Positions 1 through 5,519 of a stretch of DNA of 6,489 bases are shown in pieces (positions within the stretch are counted from its first letter, which is position 1; each line of letters begins with the position of its first letter). Under the pieces are notes generated by a model that was given only the letters and a program-made list of their open reading frames with translations, had not been told where the DNA came from and searched no databases. Source of the DNA: Dehalococcoidia bacterium UBA3254. GTDB taxonomy: Bacteria > Chloroflexota > Dehalococcoidia > Dehalococcoidales > UBA3254. The stretch covers positions 1-6,489 of the forward strand of contig DEUU01000315.1 of NCBI GenBank assembly GCA_002362735.1, in the 5' to 3' direction. Made by a program: the position numbers and the translations under genes.

Positions 1-534
1 CGTCCGTTCTGTCTAATGGCTACCCAAAATCCCATTGTGCTGGAAGGAACCTTTCCTTTTCCAGAAGCTCAACTCGATCGATTTCTGCTTCGCCTGCGGC
101 TGGGATATCCCTCGGAAGATGAGGAAGCAACCATATTGACGCGTTTCCAACAGGAAAATCCACTCGATAGCCTTAAAAGCGTTACAGAATCAAAGGAGCT
201 TTTAAAGCTGCAAAGGGTTTGCCGGGAAATATATACTGATGAGTCCGTGCGTAATTATATTGTGGATATTATTCGGGCTACGAGAGAATATGCCGATATT
301 AAATTGGGAGCCAGTCCGCGAGCTTCGCTAGGTCTACATCAAGCCGCCCAAACTCTGGCTGCCATTCGCGGTAGAAGCTACATTATTCCAGATGATGTAA
401 AATATCTGGCGGTGCCGACTTTAGCCCACCGCGTAATGGCCAAAACCGAAGCCAGGTTAAGAGGTCATTCTACTGAAGATATGATTAAAGAGATCATTTC
501 TAAAGTCCCCGTTCCTGTCGAAGAAACAAAATAA
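1..534 (+). CDS. MoxR-family AAA+ ATPase, C-terminal half (5' end cut by window)
   Basis: The frame is open from base 1 and gives 177 residues to the TAA at 532-534. The ATG at 16 is internal, not the start: it falls inside the conserved sensor-1 stretch. Visible in order are ATQNP (residues 7-11, sensor 1), EGTFPFPEAQLDRF (15-28, the MoxR-typical segment with the Arg-finger region), and a helical lid with GASPRASLGL (103-112, sensor-2 Arg) followed by a helix, RGRSYIIPDDVKYLA and a final AHR. MoxR proteins are usually about 310-350 residues, so the P-loop and Walker B lie outside the window. Members of this family act as chaperone-like ATPases that help mature or activate metalloenzymes and cell-envelope complexes, commonly with DUF58/VWA partners. 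Here the downstream gene is an MFS permease instead; partners may lie upstream. The family call is secure; the substrate is unknown. Confidence 0.93.
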   Translation, partial: RPFCLMATQNPIVLEGTFPFPEAQLDRFLLRLRLGYPSEDEEATILTRFQQENPLDSLKSVTESKELLKLQRVCREIYTDESVRNYIVDIIRATREYADIKLGASPRASLGLHQAAQTLAAIRGRSYIIPDDVKYLAVPTLAHRVMAKTEARLRGHSTEDMIKEIISKVPVPVEETK

Positions 535-581
535 TGGAAGATCAATCGAGTCCGGAGTGGATCCATTTTCAAGCTAAATAG
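534..581 (+). other. 15-codon reading frame overlapping the moxR stop (possible true 5' end of the MFS gene)
   Basis: An ATG at 534 shares one base with the moxR stop (TAATG), the usual layout for translationally coupled genes. It reads MEDQSSPEWIHFQAK and ends at TAG 579-581. The MFS frame lies one base further on. Dropping one T from the run at 566-569 would give MEDQSSPEWIHFKLNRANYR and continue into helix 1 of the permease. It may therefore be the genuine N-terminus broken by a one-base indel (real or from assembly), or a small coupling peptide. The sequence alone cannot decide. Confidence 0.35.
554..557 (+). promoter_or_regulatory. Shine-Dalgarno-like GGAG favouring a non-ATG start at 565
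   Basis: GGAG sits 7 bases ahead of an in-frame ATT at 565. No comparable site precedes the ATG at 616, where the upstream bases read ctggcattatcc. This is the main sequence argument for translation starting upstream of the first canonical in-frame start. The same GGAG would lie inside the short 534-581 reading frame if that is translated. Confidence 0.4.
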
Positions 582-1800
582 AGCCAATTACAGGTGGTAT
601 ATTCTGGCATTATCCATGCTTACCGTCATGGTCATCCCGAGTCTGGAAAGATTGTGTCTTCCCGTCCTTTTCAAGGACATCTCCACAGATTTAAACTTAA
701 ACGTTTTTGCTATCGGCGCAGTCTGGAGTATGGACCCTCTGGCTGGAGCTCTCATCGGCATCCCTGGAGGGCTGCTAGCCGACAAGTTTGGCGTTAAACG
801 TACGCTGACGGTGATTTGCTTGCTGGCTGGTATACTAAGTTCATTAAGAGGGTTATCTAATGGTTTCCTGGCCCTAAGTGCTACCATTTTCTTGTTTGGG
901 CTGATGAATGCGATTGCCAATAACATCACTCCTAAAATAAATGCGATCTGGTTCAATAAAGACCGTTTAGGTTTGGCAAACGCCTTGCTTAACATGGGTT
1001 TTTATGCAGGGGCCATGGTAGCTACTTTCACAAGTGCGACGGTACTATCGCCCCTGCTCGGAGGATGGAGAAACGTATTGTTTGTGCTGGGCATTCCTGC
1101 CATCGTGCTTTGCATTTTATGGTTAATCACAGGCAGAGAACCGGATAAAGGCGAAGTCACGAATGCAAGAACTAGCAATGTCCCTTTTCGAGAATCTTTT
1201 TCCAGAGTTATTCGCATCAAAGAAGTCTGGATTCTGGGAGTGATCGCACTGGCCTATTTCGGTGCTAATACAGCAATATATGGATACGTTCCGTTATATT
1301 TACGCAACATTGGTTGGACCGCAACCAGTGCTGATACAGCTTTTACTATTTTTTACGGATCTTTTGTCGCCGGCATCGTCCCGATGACTTTTCTGGCTGA
1401 TAAATTGAAATCACGGAAAGTGATGCTCGCTTTTTCCGTACTAGTAATGGCGATCAGCCTCGGTCTTTTTCCGTTTGTAGAGGGTAATAATCTGTATGCT
1501 TTGATCATCATAAGTTGTGTCCTGCGCAGCGCAGCCTTACCGCTGTTTAACACCATTATTCTGGAAATCAAAGAAGTGGGCGGCACTTATGGAGGGACGG
1601 CTATCAGTTTCGCGATGACTTTTACTATGATTGGCTCTTTTCTGATGCCTCTGATTGGCGGTAAATTCGCAGGTACGAGCCCCGGAGCGCCTTTTATCTT
1701 CTGGGCGGTTCTGACCGGGGCAGTTGTTCCTTTATTTCTTCTTTTAAGAAAACCGGCTCCATTTAAAGATGAAGTTAAAGGCATGGAGCCGGGGATTTAA
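565..1800 (+). CDS. MFS permease (start uncertain)
   Basis: This is a twelve-helix major facilitator superfamily transporter of the inner membrane; the substrate cannot be read from sequence. Counting from the ATG at 616, the loop-2/3 motif is GGLLADKFGVKRTL (51-64). A second-half counterpart, FLADKLKSRKVM, lies at 259-270, as expected for the two six-helix halves, and a charged central loop lies near 172-203. Starting at 616 would cut off the beginning of helix 1. The same frame reads NRANYRWYILALS immediately upstream and is open back to the MoxR stop, but contains no ATG, GTG or TTG. The start given here is ATT at 565, preceded by GGAG (554-557) with a 7-base gap, giving 411 residues. Alternatives are the ATG at 534 (overlapping the MoxR stop as TAATG) joined by a frameshift near the T run 566-569, or simply 616. 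It probably shares a transcript with moxR. Confidence 0.85.
   Translation: MFKLNRANYRWYILALSMLTVMVIPSLERLCLPVLFKDISTDLNLNVFAIGAVWSMDPLAGALIGIPGGLLADKFGVKRTLTVICLLAGILSSLRGLSNGFLALSATIFLFGLMNAIANNITPKINAIWFNKDRLGLANALLNMGFYAGAMVATFTSATVLSPLLGGWRNVLFVLGIPAIVLCILWLITGREPDKGEVTNARTSNVPFRESFSRVIRIKEVWILGVIALAYFGANTAIYGYVPLYLRNIGWTATSADTAFTIFYGSFVAGIVPMTFLADKLKSRKVMLAFSVLVMAISLGLFPFVEGNNLYALIIISCVLRSAALPLFNTIILEIKEVGGTYGGTAISFAMTFTMIGSFLMPLIGGKFAGTSPGAPFIFWAVLTGAVVPLFLLLRKPAPFKDEVKGMEPGI
1753..1792 (-). terminator. Candidate terminator for the head-GIN gene, inside the MFS 3' end
   Basis: A perfect 10-bp inverted repeat, CCGGCTCCAT (1753-1762) and ATGGAGCCGG (1783-1792), encloses a 20-base loop. 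Read on the minus strand the stem is followed by TTTTCTT, so a transcript coming through 1804-2502 would end in a GC-rich hairpin plus U tract. On the plus strand the tail (GGGATTTAATCC) is poor in T, so termination of the moxR-MFS transcript here is less likely. The loop is longer than usual, and the whole element lies in the last codons of the MFS gene. Confidence 0.42.
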
Positions 1801-1803
1801 TCC

Positions 1804-2502
1804 TTACCTTTTCTTTAAAGTCGAAGCCCCTACCACTCTGGCTTCGCCCATCGTAGCCTGCCCGGCATATTCCAGAACAGAGGCTCCGCCTAAATCCACA
1901 TCGAGCTTACCATTCATATTGAGAGTACTCCGAGATGCACCGCTTAGTTTTACTCTGGCATTGCGGATGCTAAAATCGTAAAGATCAATATGGCTGGCAC
2001 CGGTAGCTTCCAGACCCATATCCTGGGCAGTTCCCTTTAAATCAATCCTGCTAGCGCCGGTAATTCTAAAATCGACATCGCCGGCTACCTTTACCTGCCC
2101 GTTGATGCGACTCGCTCCTGATAAGTCCCACTTCATGGAACCTACAGACATATCAGAAAATTCCAAATGGCTCGCGCCGGAAATATAAAGAGTGAAATCA
2201 TTCGGAGAATTAAAACCTCTAACACTTCCCCGTGCCGCCCCGGAAATATTCAATTCACGCAAATCAGGCAAAGTAATTCTGGCATGTGCGCGTGTAAATG
2301 GAGCCGTAAAAAAGCTTATAAGATTTAAATTATATCCCAGGATCAATCTGTCACCTTCGAGTGAGACGTACAGATTATCAAGCAAGGTGTCGCTCCCGGA
2401 CACGGAGACGCTGAAGGTATCTGCTCGGACGACCTCAATTTCCATCGCAAACCTGACATTAATGCGGGTGAATCCGCCGTAATTAAATTCTTTATTAGCC
2501 AT
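1804..2502 (-). CDS. Head-GIN domain (DUF2807) protein with eight GAS repeats
   Basis: This 232-residue protein begins MANKEFNYGGFTRINVRFAMEIEVVR, typical of the head-GIN/DUF2807 auto-adhesin-like family. It continues into a region repeating about every 20 residues around an (S/T)GA(S/A) turn, with the turn Gly at 88, 109, 129, 149, 168, 188, 206 and 225. Such spacing fits a right-handed parallel beta-helix with one turn per repeat. No signal peptide, lipobox or membrane helix is visible at the N-terminus, although many relatives are secreted, so the protein as annotated looks cytoplasmic or exported by another route. The start is well supported by AGGAGG 7 bases upstream. Its stop lies 3 bases from the stop of the convergent MFS gene, and it is divergent from the gene at 2686. 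Molecular function is unknown; a structural, adhesive or binding role is inference. Confidence 0.85.
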   Translation of the reverse strand: MANKEFNYGGFTRINVRFAMEIEVVRADTFSVSVSGSDTLLDNLYVSLEGDRLILGYNLNLISFFTAPFTRAHARITLPDLRELNISGAARGSVRGFNSPNDFTLYISGASHLEFSDMSVGSMKWDLSGASRINGQVKVAGDVDFRITGASRIDLKGTAQDMGLEATGASHIDLYDFSIRNARVKLSGASRSTLNMNGKLDVDLGGASVLEYAGQATMGEARVVGASTLKKR

Positions 2503-2509
2503 TTGACTT

Positions 2510-2515
2510 CCTCCT
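2510..2515 (-). promoter_or_regulatory. Strong ribosome binding site AGGAGG of the head-GIN gene
   Basis: On the minus strand AGGAGG lies 7 bases before ATG at 2502. This fixes the start and excludes a longer N-terminal extension carrying a signal peptide. Confidence 0.85.
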
Positions 2516-2550
2516 AACTTTTAGAATATCGACAATTTCTTACTCTGATT

Positions 2551-2595
2551 TAATCTTAATATCCGGCAATAAAATCGTAATCGTCTTTAAGATTA
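2551..2595. repeat. 9-bp inverted repeat in the divergent intergenic region, possible operator
   Basis: TAATCTTAA (2551-2559) and TTAAGATTA (2587-2595) are perfect inverted copies separated by 27 bases. They lie between the divergent start codons at 2502 and 2686 and upstream of the plus-strand promoter at 2625-2653. The centre-to-centre distance of 36 bp is between three and four helical turns. The arms are AT-rich, so chance occurrence is possible. A regulator binding site is inference. Confidence 0.3.
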
Positions 2596-2624
2596 GTTTT
2601 TACCTGGCCAAAGGGATAGAATTA

Positions 2625-2653
2625 TTGTTATTTCAGGAGTGCTTCCGTATAAT
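2625..2653 (+). promoter_or_regulatory. Sigma70-type promoter for the kinase-deaminase-lipid kinase genes
   Basis: TTGTTA (2625-2630, four of six matches to TTGACA) and a perfect TATAAT (2648-2653) are separated by exactly 17 bp. Transcription would start near 2660, leaving a leader of about 25 bases before ATG 2686. The three genes that follow have gaps of only 19 and 20 bases and no promoter as good as this between them, so it probably drives all three. Confidence 0.7.
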
Positions 2654-2685
2654 AAAAAAATAGAATAAACGTAAACGGACAAGTT

Positions 2686-3237
2686 ATGAAAAAAGTTGTA
2701 GCAATTGTCGGCATGGCTGGCAGCGGCAAATCAGAAGTAGCACGTATTTTTGAAAACCACGGTTTTTTGAGAGTCAGATTCGGAGACATCACCGATGAGG
2801 AAATGCAGAAACGATCATTAGAGAGGTGCGAAGCCAGCGAACGCTACTGCCGGGAAATCCTCAGGAAGGACTTGGGAATGGCGGCGTATGCAATTTTAAA
2901 CCGGCCGCGGATAGATGCTGGTCTCCAGAGTACTGATGTAGTGGCTGACGGCCTTTATTCCTGGGAAGAATACCTTTCTCTCAAGGACTACTACGGAGAT
3001 AAATTCTATGTCGTTGCGGTTTACTCTTCCCCAAAAACTCGTTACCTCCGGCTTGCAAACCGGATGCAGCGACCCCTGAATACCACCGAATCTACCAGTC
3101 GGGATAAGGCAGAGATCGAAAATTTGAATAAAGGCGGCCCGATCGCGATGGCTGACTTCACGATTCAAAATGAATCTACAATCAGTAATTTGCAGAGACA
3201 AACAGAGACTTTACTTGCCCACTTAAGCAAAGCATAG
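2686..3237 (+). CDS. P-loop nucleotide-kinase-like protein (dephospho-CoA kinase-related)
   Basis: A 183-residue single-domain P-loop protein. Its Walker A is GMAGSGKS (9-16), directly after the first beta strand MKKVVAIV. VVADGLYS (85-92) is at the usual place of the second acidic strand. An Arg-rich lid-like stretch with RYLRLANRMQRP lies at 119-130, followed by RDKAEIENLNKGGPIAMAD (139-157) and FTIQNES (158-164). The last block resembles the adenine-side end of dephospho-CoA kinases (ADxxIxN), but it lacks enough of their CoA-binding signature for a coaE call. The protein is probably cytoplasmic and phosphorylates a nucleotide or related small molecule; the substrate is unknown. It is first in a likely operon, 19 bases ahead of a dCMP deaminase, which points toward deoxynucleotide metabolism. 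The ribosome site is weak (CGGA, 6 bases from ATG). Confidence 0.82.
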   Translation: MKKVVAIVGMAGSGKSEVARIFENHGFLRVRFGDITDEEMQKRSLERCEASERYCREILRKDLGMAAYAILNRPRIDAGLQSTDVVADGLYSWEEYLSLKDYYGDKFYVVAVYSSPKTRYLRLANRMQRPLNTTESTSRDKAEIENLNKGGPIAMADFTIQNESTISNLQRQTETLLAHLSKA

Positions 3238-3256
3238 TAATATTAGATGGTTAAAG

Positions 3257-3739
3257 ATGGAAAAAACACTGCGACCCGATATCGATGAATATTTTCTGAA
3301 AATAGCCTCAGTAGTAGCTGAGCGAGCCACCTGCCAGCGGCATCATGTCGGTGCCGTGGCTGCTCGTGACAAGCACATACTGGCAACCGGTTATAACGGT
3401 GCTGCCTCGGGACTTCATGATTGTCTTGAATTGGGTTGCCTGCGGGATGAACTCAAGATACCGTCTGGAACCCGTCATGAAATCTGCCGCGGGATTCACG
3501 CCGAACAAAATGTGATTATCCAGGCTTCTCTACATGGAGTCAGCATTCAAGGAAGTACAATCTACTGCACTCACACGCCCTGCGTTCTTTGTGCCAAAAT
3601 GCTGGTCAACGCCCGAATCACGCGTTTTGTCAGTTTTGGAAAGTATAATGATAATGAATTCATCCAGCTATTTAAAGAAGCCGGGATAGATTTTGAAATG
3701 AAGAACAAACCGTCGCCCATAATCTCCTTCGCGGATTAA
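3257..3739 (+). CDS. dCMP/CMP deaminase, zinc-dependent
   Basis: This 160-residue protein matches the length and motif order of deoxycytidylate deaminases (ComEB/T4-type). It contains HHVGAVAARDKHILATGYNG (29-48), the metal/catalytic motif HAEQN (H81, E83 as proton shuttle), and TPCVLC (107-112) with the zinc ligands C109 and C112. The GYNGAASGLHDC stretch (45-56) and the intervening Cys/His-rich loop before HAEQN are typical of the dCMP rather than the free-cytidine branch. The expected reaction is hydrolytic deamination of dCMP to dUMP, feeding dTMP synthesis. The loop GTRHEICRGIH before the catalytic Glu is longer than in the most compact members. It sits 19 bases after the kinase-like gene and 20 before the lipid kinase. 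An out-of-frame ATG at 3247 is ignored because only the 3257 frame encodes the family. Confidence 0.9.
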   Translation: MEKTLRPDIDEYFLKIASVVAERATCQRHHVGAVAARDKHILATGYNGAASGLHDCLELGCLRDELKIPSGTRHEICRGIHAEQNVIIQASLHGVSIQGSTIYCTHTPCVLCAKMLVNARITRFVSFGKYNDNEFIQLFKEAGIDFEMKNKPSPIISFAD

Positions 3740-3759
3740 CGTTCAACAGCAGCAAAATT

Positions 3760-4674
3760 ATGAAACTACATGCAAAGATCATTATCAATCCAGCAGCAGG
3801 GGCCAATTCAACCCACCGAAAGTGGTCCAGCATCCGAACCATACTGAAAAACGCAGGACTTTCATTCGACTATCAATTTACTGAAGGAAAAGGCCACGGA
3901 ATTGAACTGGCCAAGACTGCCGCAAGCGATGGGTACCGTTATCTCGTAGCTGTCGGCGGAGACGGCACGGTACATGAAGTTGCAAATGGCATCCTCCAAA
4001 CCCCCAACTCGAATGAAACGAGTTTGGGCGTTATCAGCACCGGTACGGGGAGCGATCTTTCCAGATCAATCGGTATATCTCCAGACTACACCAAGGCTTG
4101 CACCTCTTTAACTAACCCCCGCCATATGAAGATTGATATCGGATTCGTAGAATACACCAAAGGGGGTCAACCCCTTCAGCGATACTTTGTAAATTCGGCG
4201 GGCATCGGCTTTGACGCTACAGTCGTCGGCACTACTGAGAAGATACCCAAAATCTTCGGAGGAACGATTCCCTATTTGACCGGCCTGGTGCTTTCTCTTC
4301 TTGGGTATAAAAACAAATCAGTTACCTTCAAAATAGGGGATCGACTTCCTGAACAGCGCAAAGTATTAAGCATGGTGATCGCTAATGGAAGATTCTTCGG
4401 AGGTGGAATGCAGATTGCTCCTGAAGCAAAACTCGATGATGGCTTATTCGATATTGTAATTGTCGGAGACTTTTCCAAAACCGAATTGCTCAGGGTTTTC
4501 CCCAGAGTTTATAAAGGCACCCATCTGACTTATCCTAAAGTCAGATTAGACAAAGAAACCCGAATTTCTATTGAATCCAAACAAAAATTCCTGCTGCATG
4601 CGGATGGAGAATTATTGGGAGAAGGTCCGGTATCCTTCCGAATATTTCCTCAAGCTCTGGACATTGCGATATAA
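3760..4674 (+). CDS. Diacylglycerol kinase-family lipid kinase (YegS/DgkB-like)
   Basis: A 304-residue protein, the standard length for the family. The N-terminal catalytic domain begins KIIINPAAGANS (6-17, nucleotide-side loop), followed by VGGDGTVHEVANGI (65-78) and STGTGSDLSRSIGI (93-106). Those are the family's GGDGT and GTxND signatures, here with S98 at the position usually Asn. The C-terminal beta-sandwich carries FFGGGMQIAPEAKLDDGLFDIV (212-233) and the closing HADGELLGEGP (280-290). The expected reaction is ATP-dependent phosphorylation of diacylglycerol or a related lipid at the inner face of the membrane, giving phosphatidic acid. It is last of three co-directional genes, with no recognisable Shine-Dalgarno in the 20-base gap, so it may depend on coupling or leader-independent initiation. 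It is convergent with a PlsY-like gene, another phosphatidate-pathway family. Confidence 0.9.
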   Translation: MKLHAKIIINPAAGANSTHRKWSSIRTILKNAGLSFDYQFTEGKGHGIELAKTAASDGYRYLVAVGGDGTVHEVANGILQTPNSNETSLGVISTGTGSDLSRSIGISPDYTKACTSLTNPRHMKIDIGFVEYTKGGQPLQRYFVNSAGIGFDATVVGTTEKIPKIFGGTIPYLTGLVLSLLGYKNKSVTFKIGDRLPEQRKVLSMVIANGRFFGGGMQIAPEAKLDDGLFDIVIVGDFSKTELLRVFPRVYKGTHLTYPKVRLDKETRISIESKQKFLLHADGELLGEGPVSFRIFPQALDIAI

Positions 4675-4692
4675 TTTTCTTTAAAAAAGTTT
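4675..4692. other. 18-bp A/T-only convergent gap
   Basis: Between the stops of the lipid kinase and the PlsY-like gene lie only T and A runs plus one C and one G (TTTTCTTTAAAAAAG core). No GC stem is present. A weak U-rich 3' end in either direction is possible, but I see no proper intrinsic terminator. Confidence 0.35.
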
Positions 4693-5262
4693 TTAACCCG
4701 CCTGCTTAATCTCTCGAAAAGCCTGAAAACGTTTCAGCAGCATGAGTGTAAATAACAAAAAAGGGTACAAAGCCAGTATTCCGGCCCCTTTTTGTATGAG
4801 TACGAACCCGGAAGTTGCCATTATACCAACAGCGGTGCTCAACCCTGGCCGATGGGTAAAAAATAATACGACTGCTGCTACCAGTAAGGCATAAGAGAAC
4901 TGCAAAGGGACGAGTACGAACAAGACTCCTGCGATAGCCGTAGCCCCCAACCCACCTTTAAACTTAAGCCAGATTGACCAATTGTGTCCGGCCACGGTGA
5001 CAATACCAGAGAGCATCATCACGTTGGCAGACCCTGTTAAAATATTTGCGATAATAACCGATAAAGCTGCCAGGCCAATATCTAAAATAACTGTTAGCAA
5101 GAAAGGAAGGTGTCCAAGTTTGGTGTAGAGAGCCGAAGCACTTACCCTGCCATCCGGTTCTTTTCTCATGTCAATATTTCCTATCAGGAAGCCCACCAGC
5201 CAGGATGCAGAAATAGAGCCGATAAAATAGGCCATTACAACGCTGATGATCGCAAGCAGCAT
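4693..5262 (-). CDS. PlsY-like membrane protein with degenerate acyltransferase motifs
   Basis: A 189-residue integral membrane protein with about five hydrophobic segments, matching PlsY glycerol-3-phosphate acyltransferase in length and topology. Homology is clear from YFIGSISASWLVG (12-24), the DMR pair at 31-33 and AGHNWSIWLKFKGGLGATA (91-109), aligned with PlsY GHxFPxFLxFKGGKGVAT. Key positions differ. The GSGNxGATNxxR loop after the DIR element is replaced by PDGRVSASALYTK (36-48). The Lys of GGKG is Leu (105). The C-terminal HRxNIxRL..GxE block appears as KRFQAFREIKQAG, without the His, Asn or Glu pattern. Canonical PlsY transfers acyl from acyl-phosphate to glycerol 3-phosphate; this protein may be inactive, regulatory or use another acceptor. 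The start is supported by AGGAGG 8 bases upstream. It is convergent with the lipid kinase. The symbol plsY is withheld for these reasons. Confidence 0.82.
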   Translation of the reverse strand: MLLAIISVVMAYFIGSISASWLVGFLIGNIDMRKEPDGRVSASALYTKLGHLPFLLTVILDIGLAALSVIIANILTGSANVMMLSGIVTVAGHNWSIWLKFKGGLGATAIAGVLFVLVPLQFSYALLVAAVVLFFTHRPGLSTAVGIMATSGFVLIQKGAGILALYPFLLFTLMLLKRFQAFREIKQAG

Positions 5263-5270
5263 GATTAATT

Positions 5271-5276
5271 CCTCCT
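5271..5276 (-). promoter_or_regulatory. Ribosome binding site AGGAGG of the PlsY-like gene, within a small hairpin
   Basis: On the minus strand AGGAGG ends 8 bases before ATG 5262. The mRNA stretch CTCCT (5287-5283) can pair with AGGAG (5276-5272) around a 6-base loop, which would hide the site. A 5-bp stem is weak, so control of translation is only a possibility. Confidence 0.75.
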
Positions 5277-5277
5277 A

Positions 5278-5329
5278 TTTACAGGAGAGACCAATTCTCT
5301 TAAAGTATAACAGAACAAACCCCTGTAAA
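5278..5329 (-). promoter_or_regulatory. Putative PlsY-like gene promoter bracketed by an 8-bp inverted repeat
   Basis: TTTACAGG (5278-5285) and CCTGTAAA (5322-5329) are perfect inverted copies 36 bases apart. On the minus strand the outer copy supplies a -35-like TTTACA and TATACT (5309-5304) resembles a -10, but the spacer is only 14 bases, shorter than usual. Transcription would begin near 5297. One arm would overlap the -35 and the other would lie just ahead of the ribosome site, an arrangement that suits a repressor. The promoter and operator are inference. Confidence 0.35.
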
Positions 5330-5347
5330 CAGCATTTTTCTCTCTAT

Positions 5348-5372
5348 TAATACCTAGAGCTTCTAGGTATTA
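5348..5372. promoter_or_regulatory. 11-bp perfect dyad, operator-like
   Basis: TAATACCTAGA (5348-5358) and TCTAGGTATTA (5362-5372) form a perfect inverted repeat around a 3-base centre, GCT. Neither strand has a T tract after it, so it does not look like an intrinsic terminator. It lies in the divergent region between the PlsY-like and UbiB-family genes, upstream of both. The 25-bp near-continuous symmetry is typical of a site for a dimeric helix-turn-helix regulator. Which protein binds it is unknown. Confidence 0.5.
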
Positions 5373-5519
5373 TAGCGAAGTTTGAGAAAGAATATCAATA
5401 GCCTTTACTTTACTAATATACTTCAATCCTTTTACTTAGATGAAATTAATGACTTAAGGATACTGAATTACGTATTTGGCCGTATGTAAAGTAGTGATCA
5501 TTTTCCCCATAATGGATAT
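5373..5519. other. Leader region before the UbiB-family gene
   Basis: This AT-rich stretch has no open frame of useful length. It holds a TATACT (5417-5422) without a convincing -35. TTTACTT occurs twice (5404 and 5431). There is also an imperfect dyad, TTACGTA (5468-5474) against TATGTAA (5483-5489), one mismatch, centred on TTTGGCCG. I cannot assign a promoter for the gene at 5520 with confidence. Confidence 0.3.

Noticed and set aside
16..18. ATG as the start of the MoxR gene
   Set aside because: It is inside the conserved sensor-1 segment and the frame is open to base 1, so the gene begins outside the window.
588..995. Minus-strand 135-codon open frame opposite the MFS gene, with similar ones at 1002-1220, 1353-1586 and 1587-1784
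   Set aside because: They lie antisense to a clear membrane transporter, have no family features and no ribosome site I could see.
1822..1846. 7-bp inverted repeat CGAAGCC / GGCTTCG near the 3' end of the head-GIN gene as a terminator
   Set aside because: No T tract follows it on either strand and it lies before the stop codon; the hairpin at 1753-1792 fits better.
3247..3249. Upstream ATG before the dCMP deaminase
   Set aside because: It is out of frame with the deaminase and leads to no recognisable protein.
4723..4737. CTGAAA-ACG-TTTCAG hairpin near the end of the PlsY-like gene
   Set aside because: It is short, AT-rich, inside coding sequence and has no adjoining U tract.
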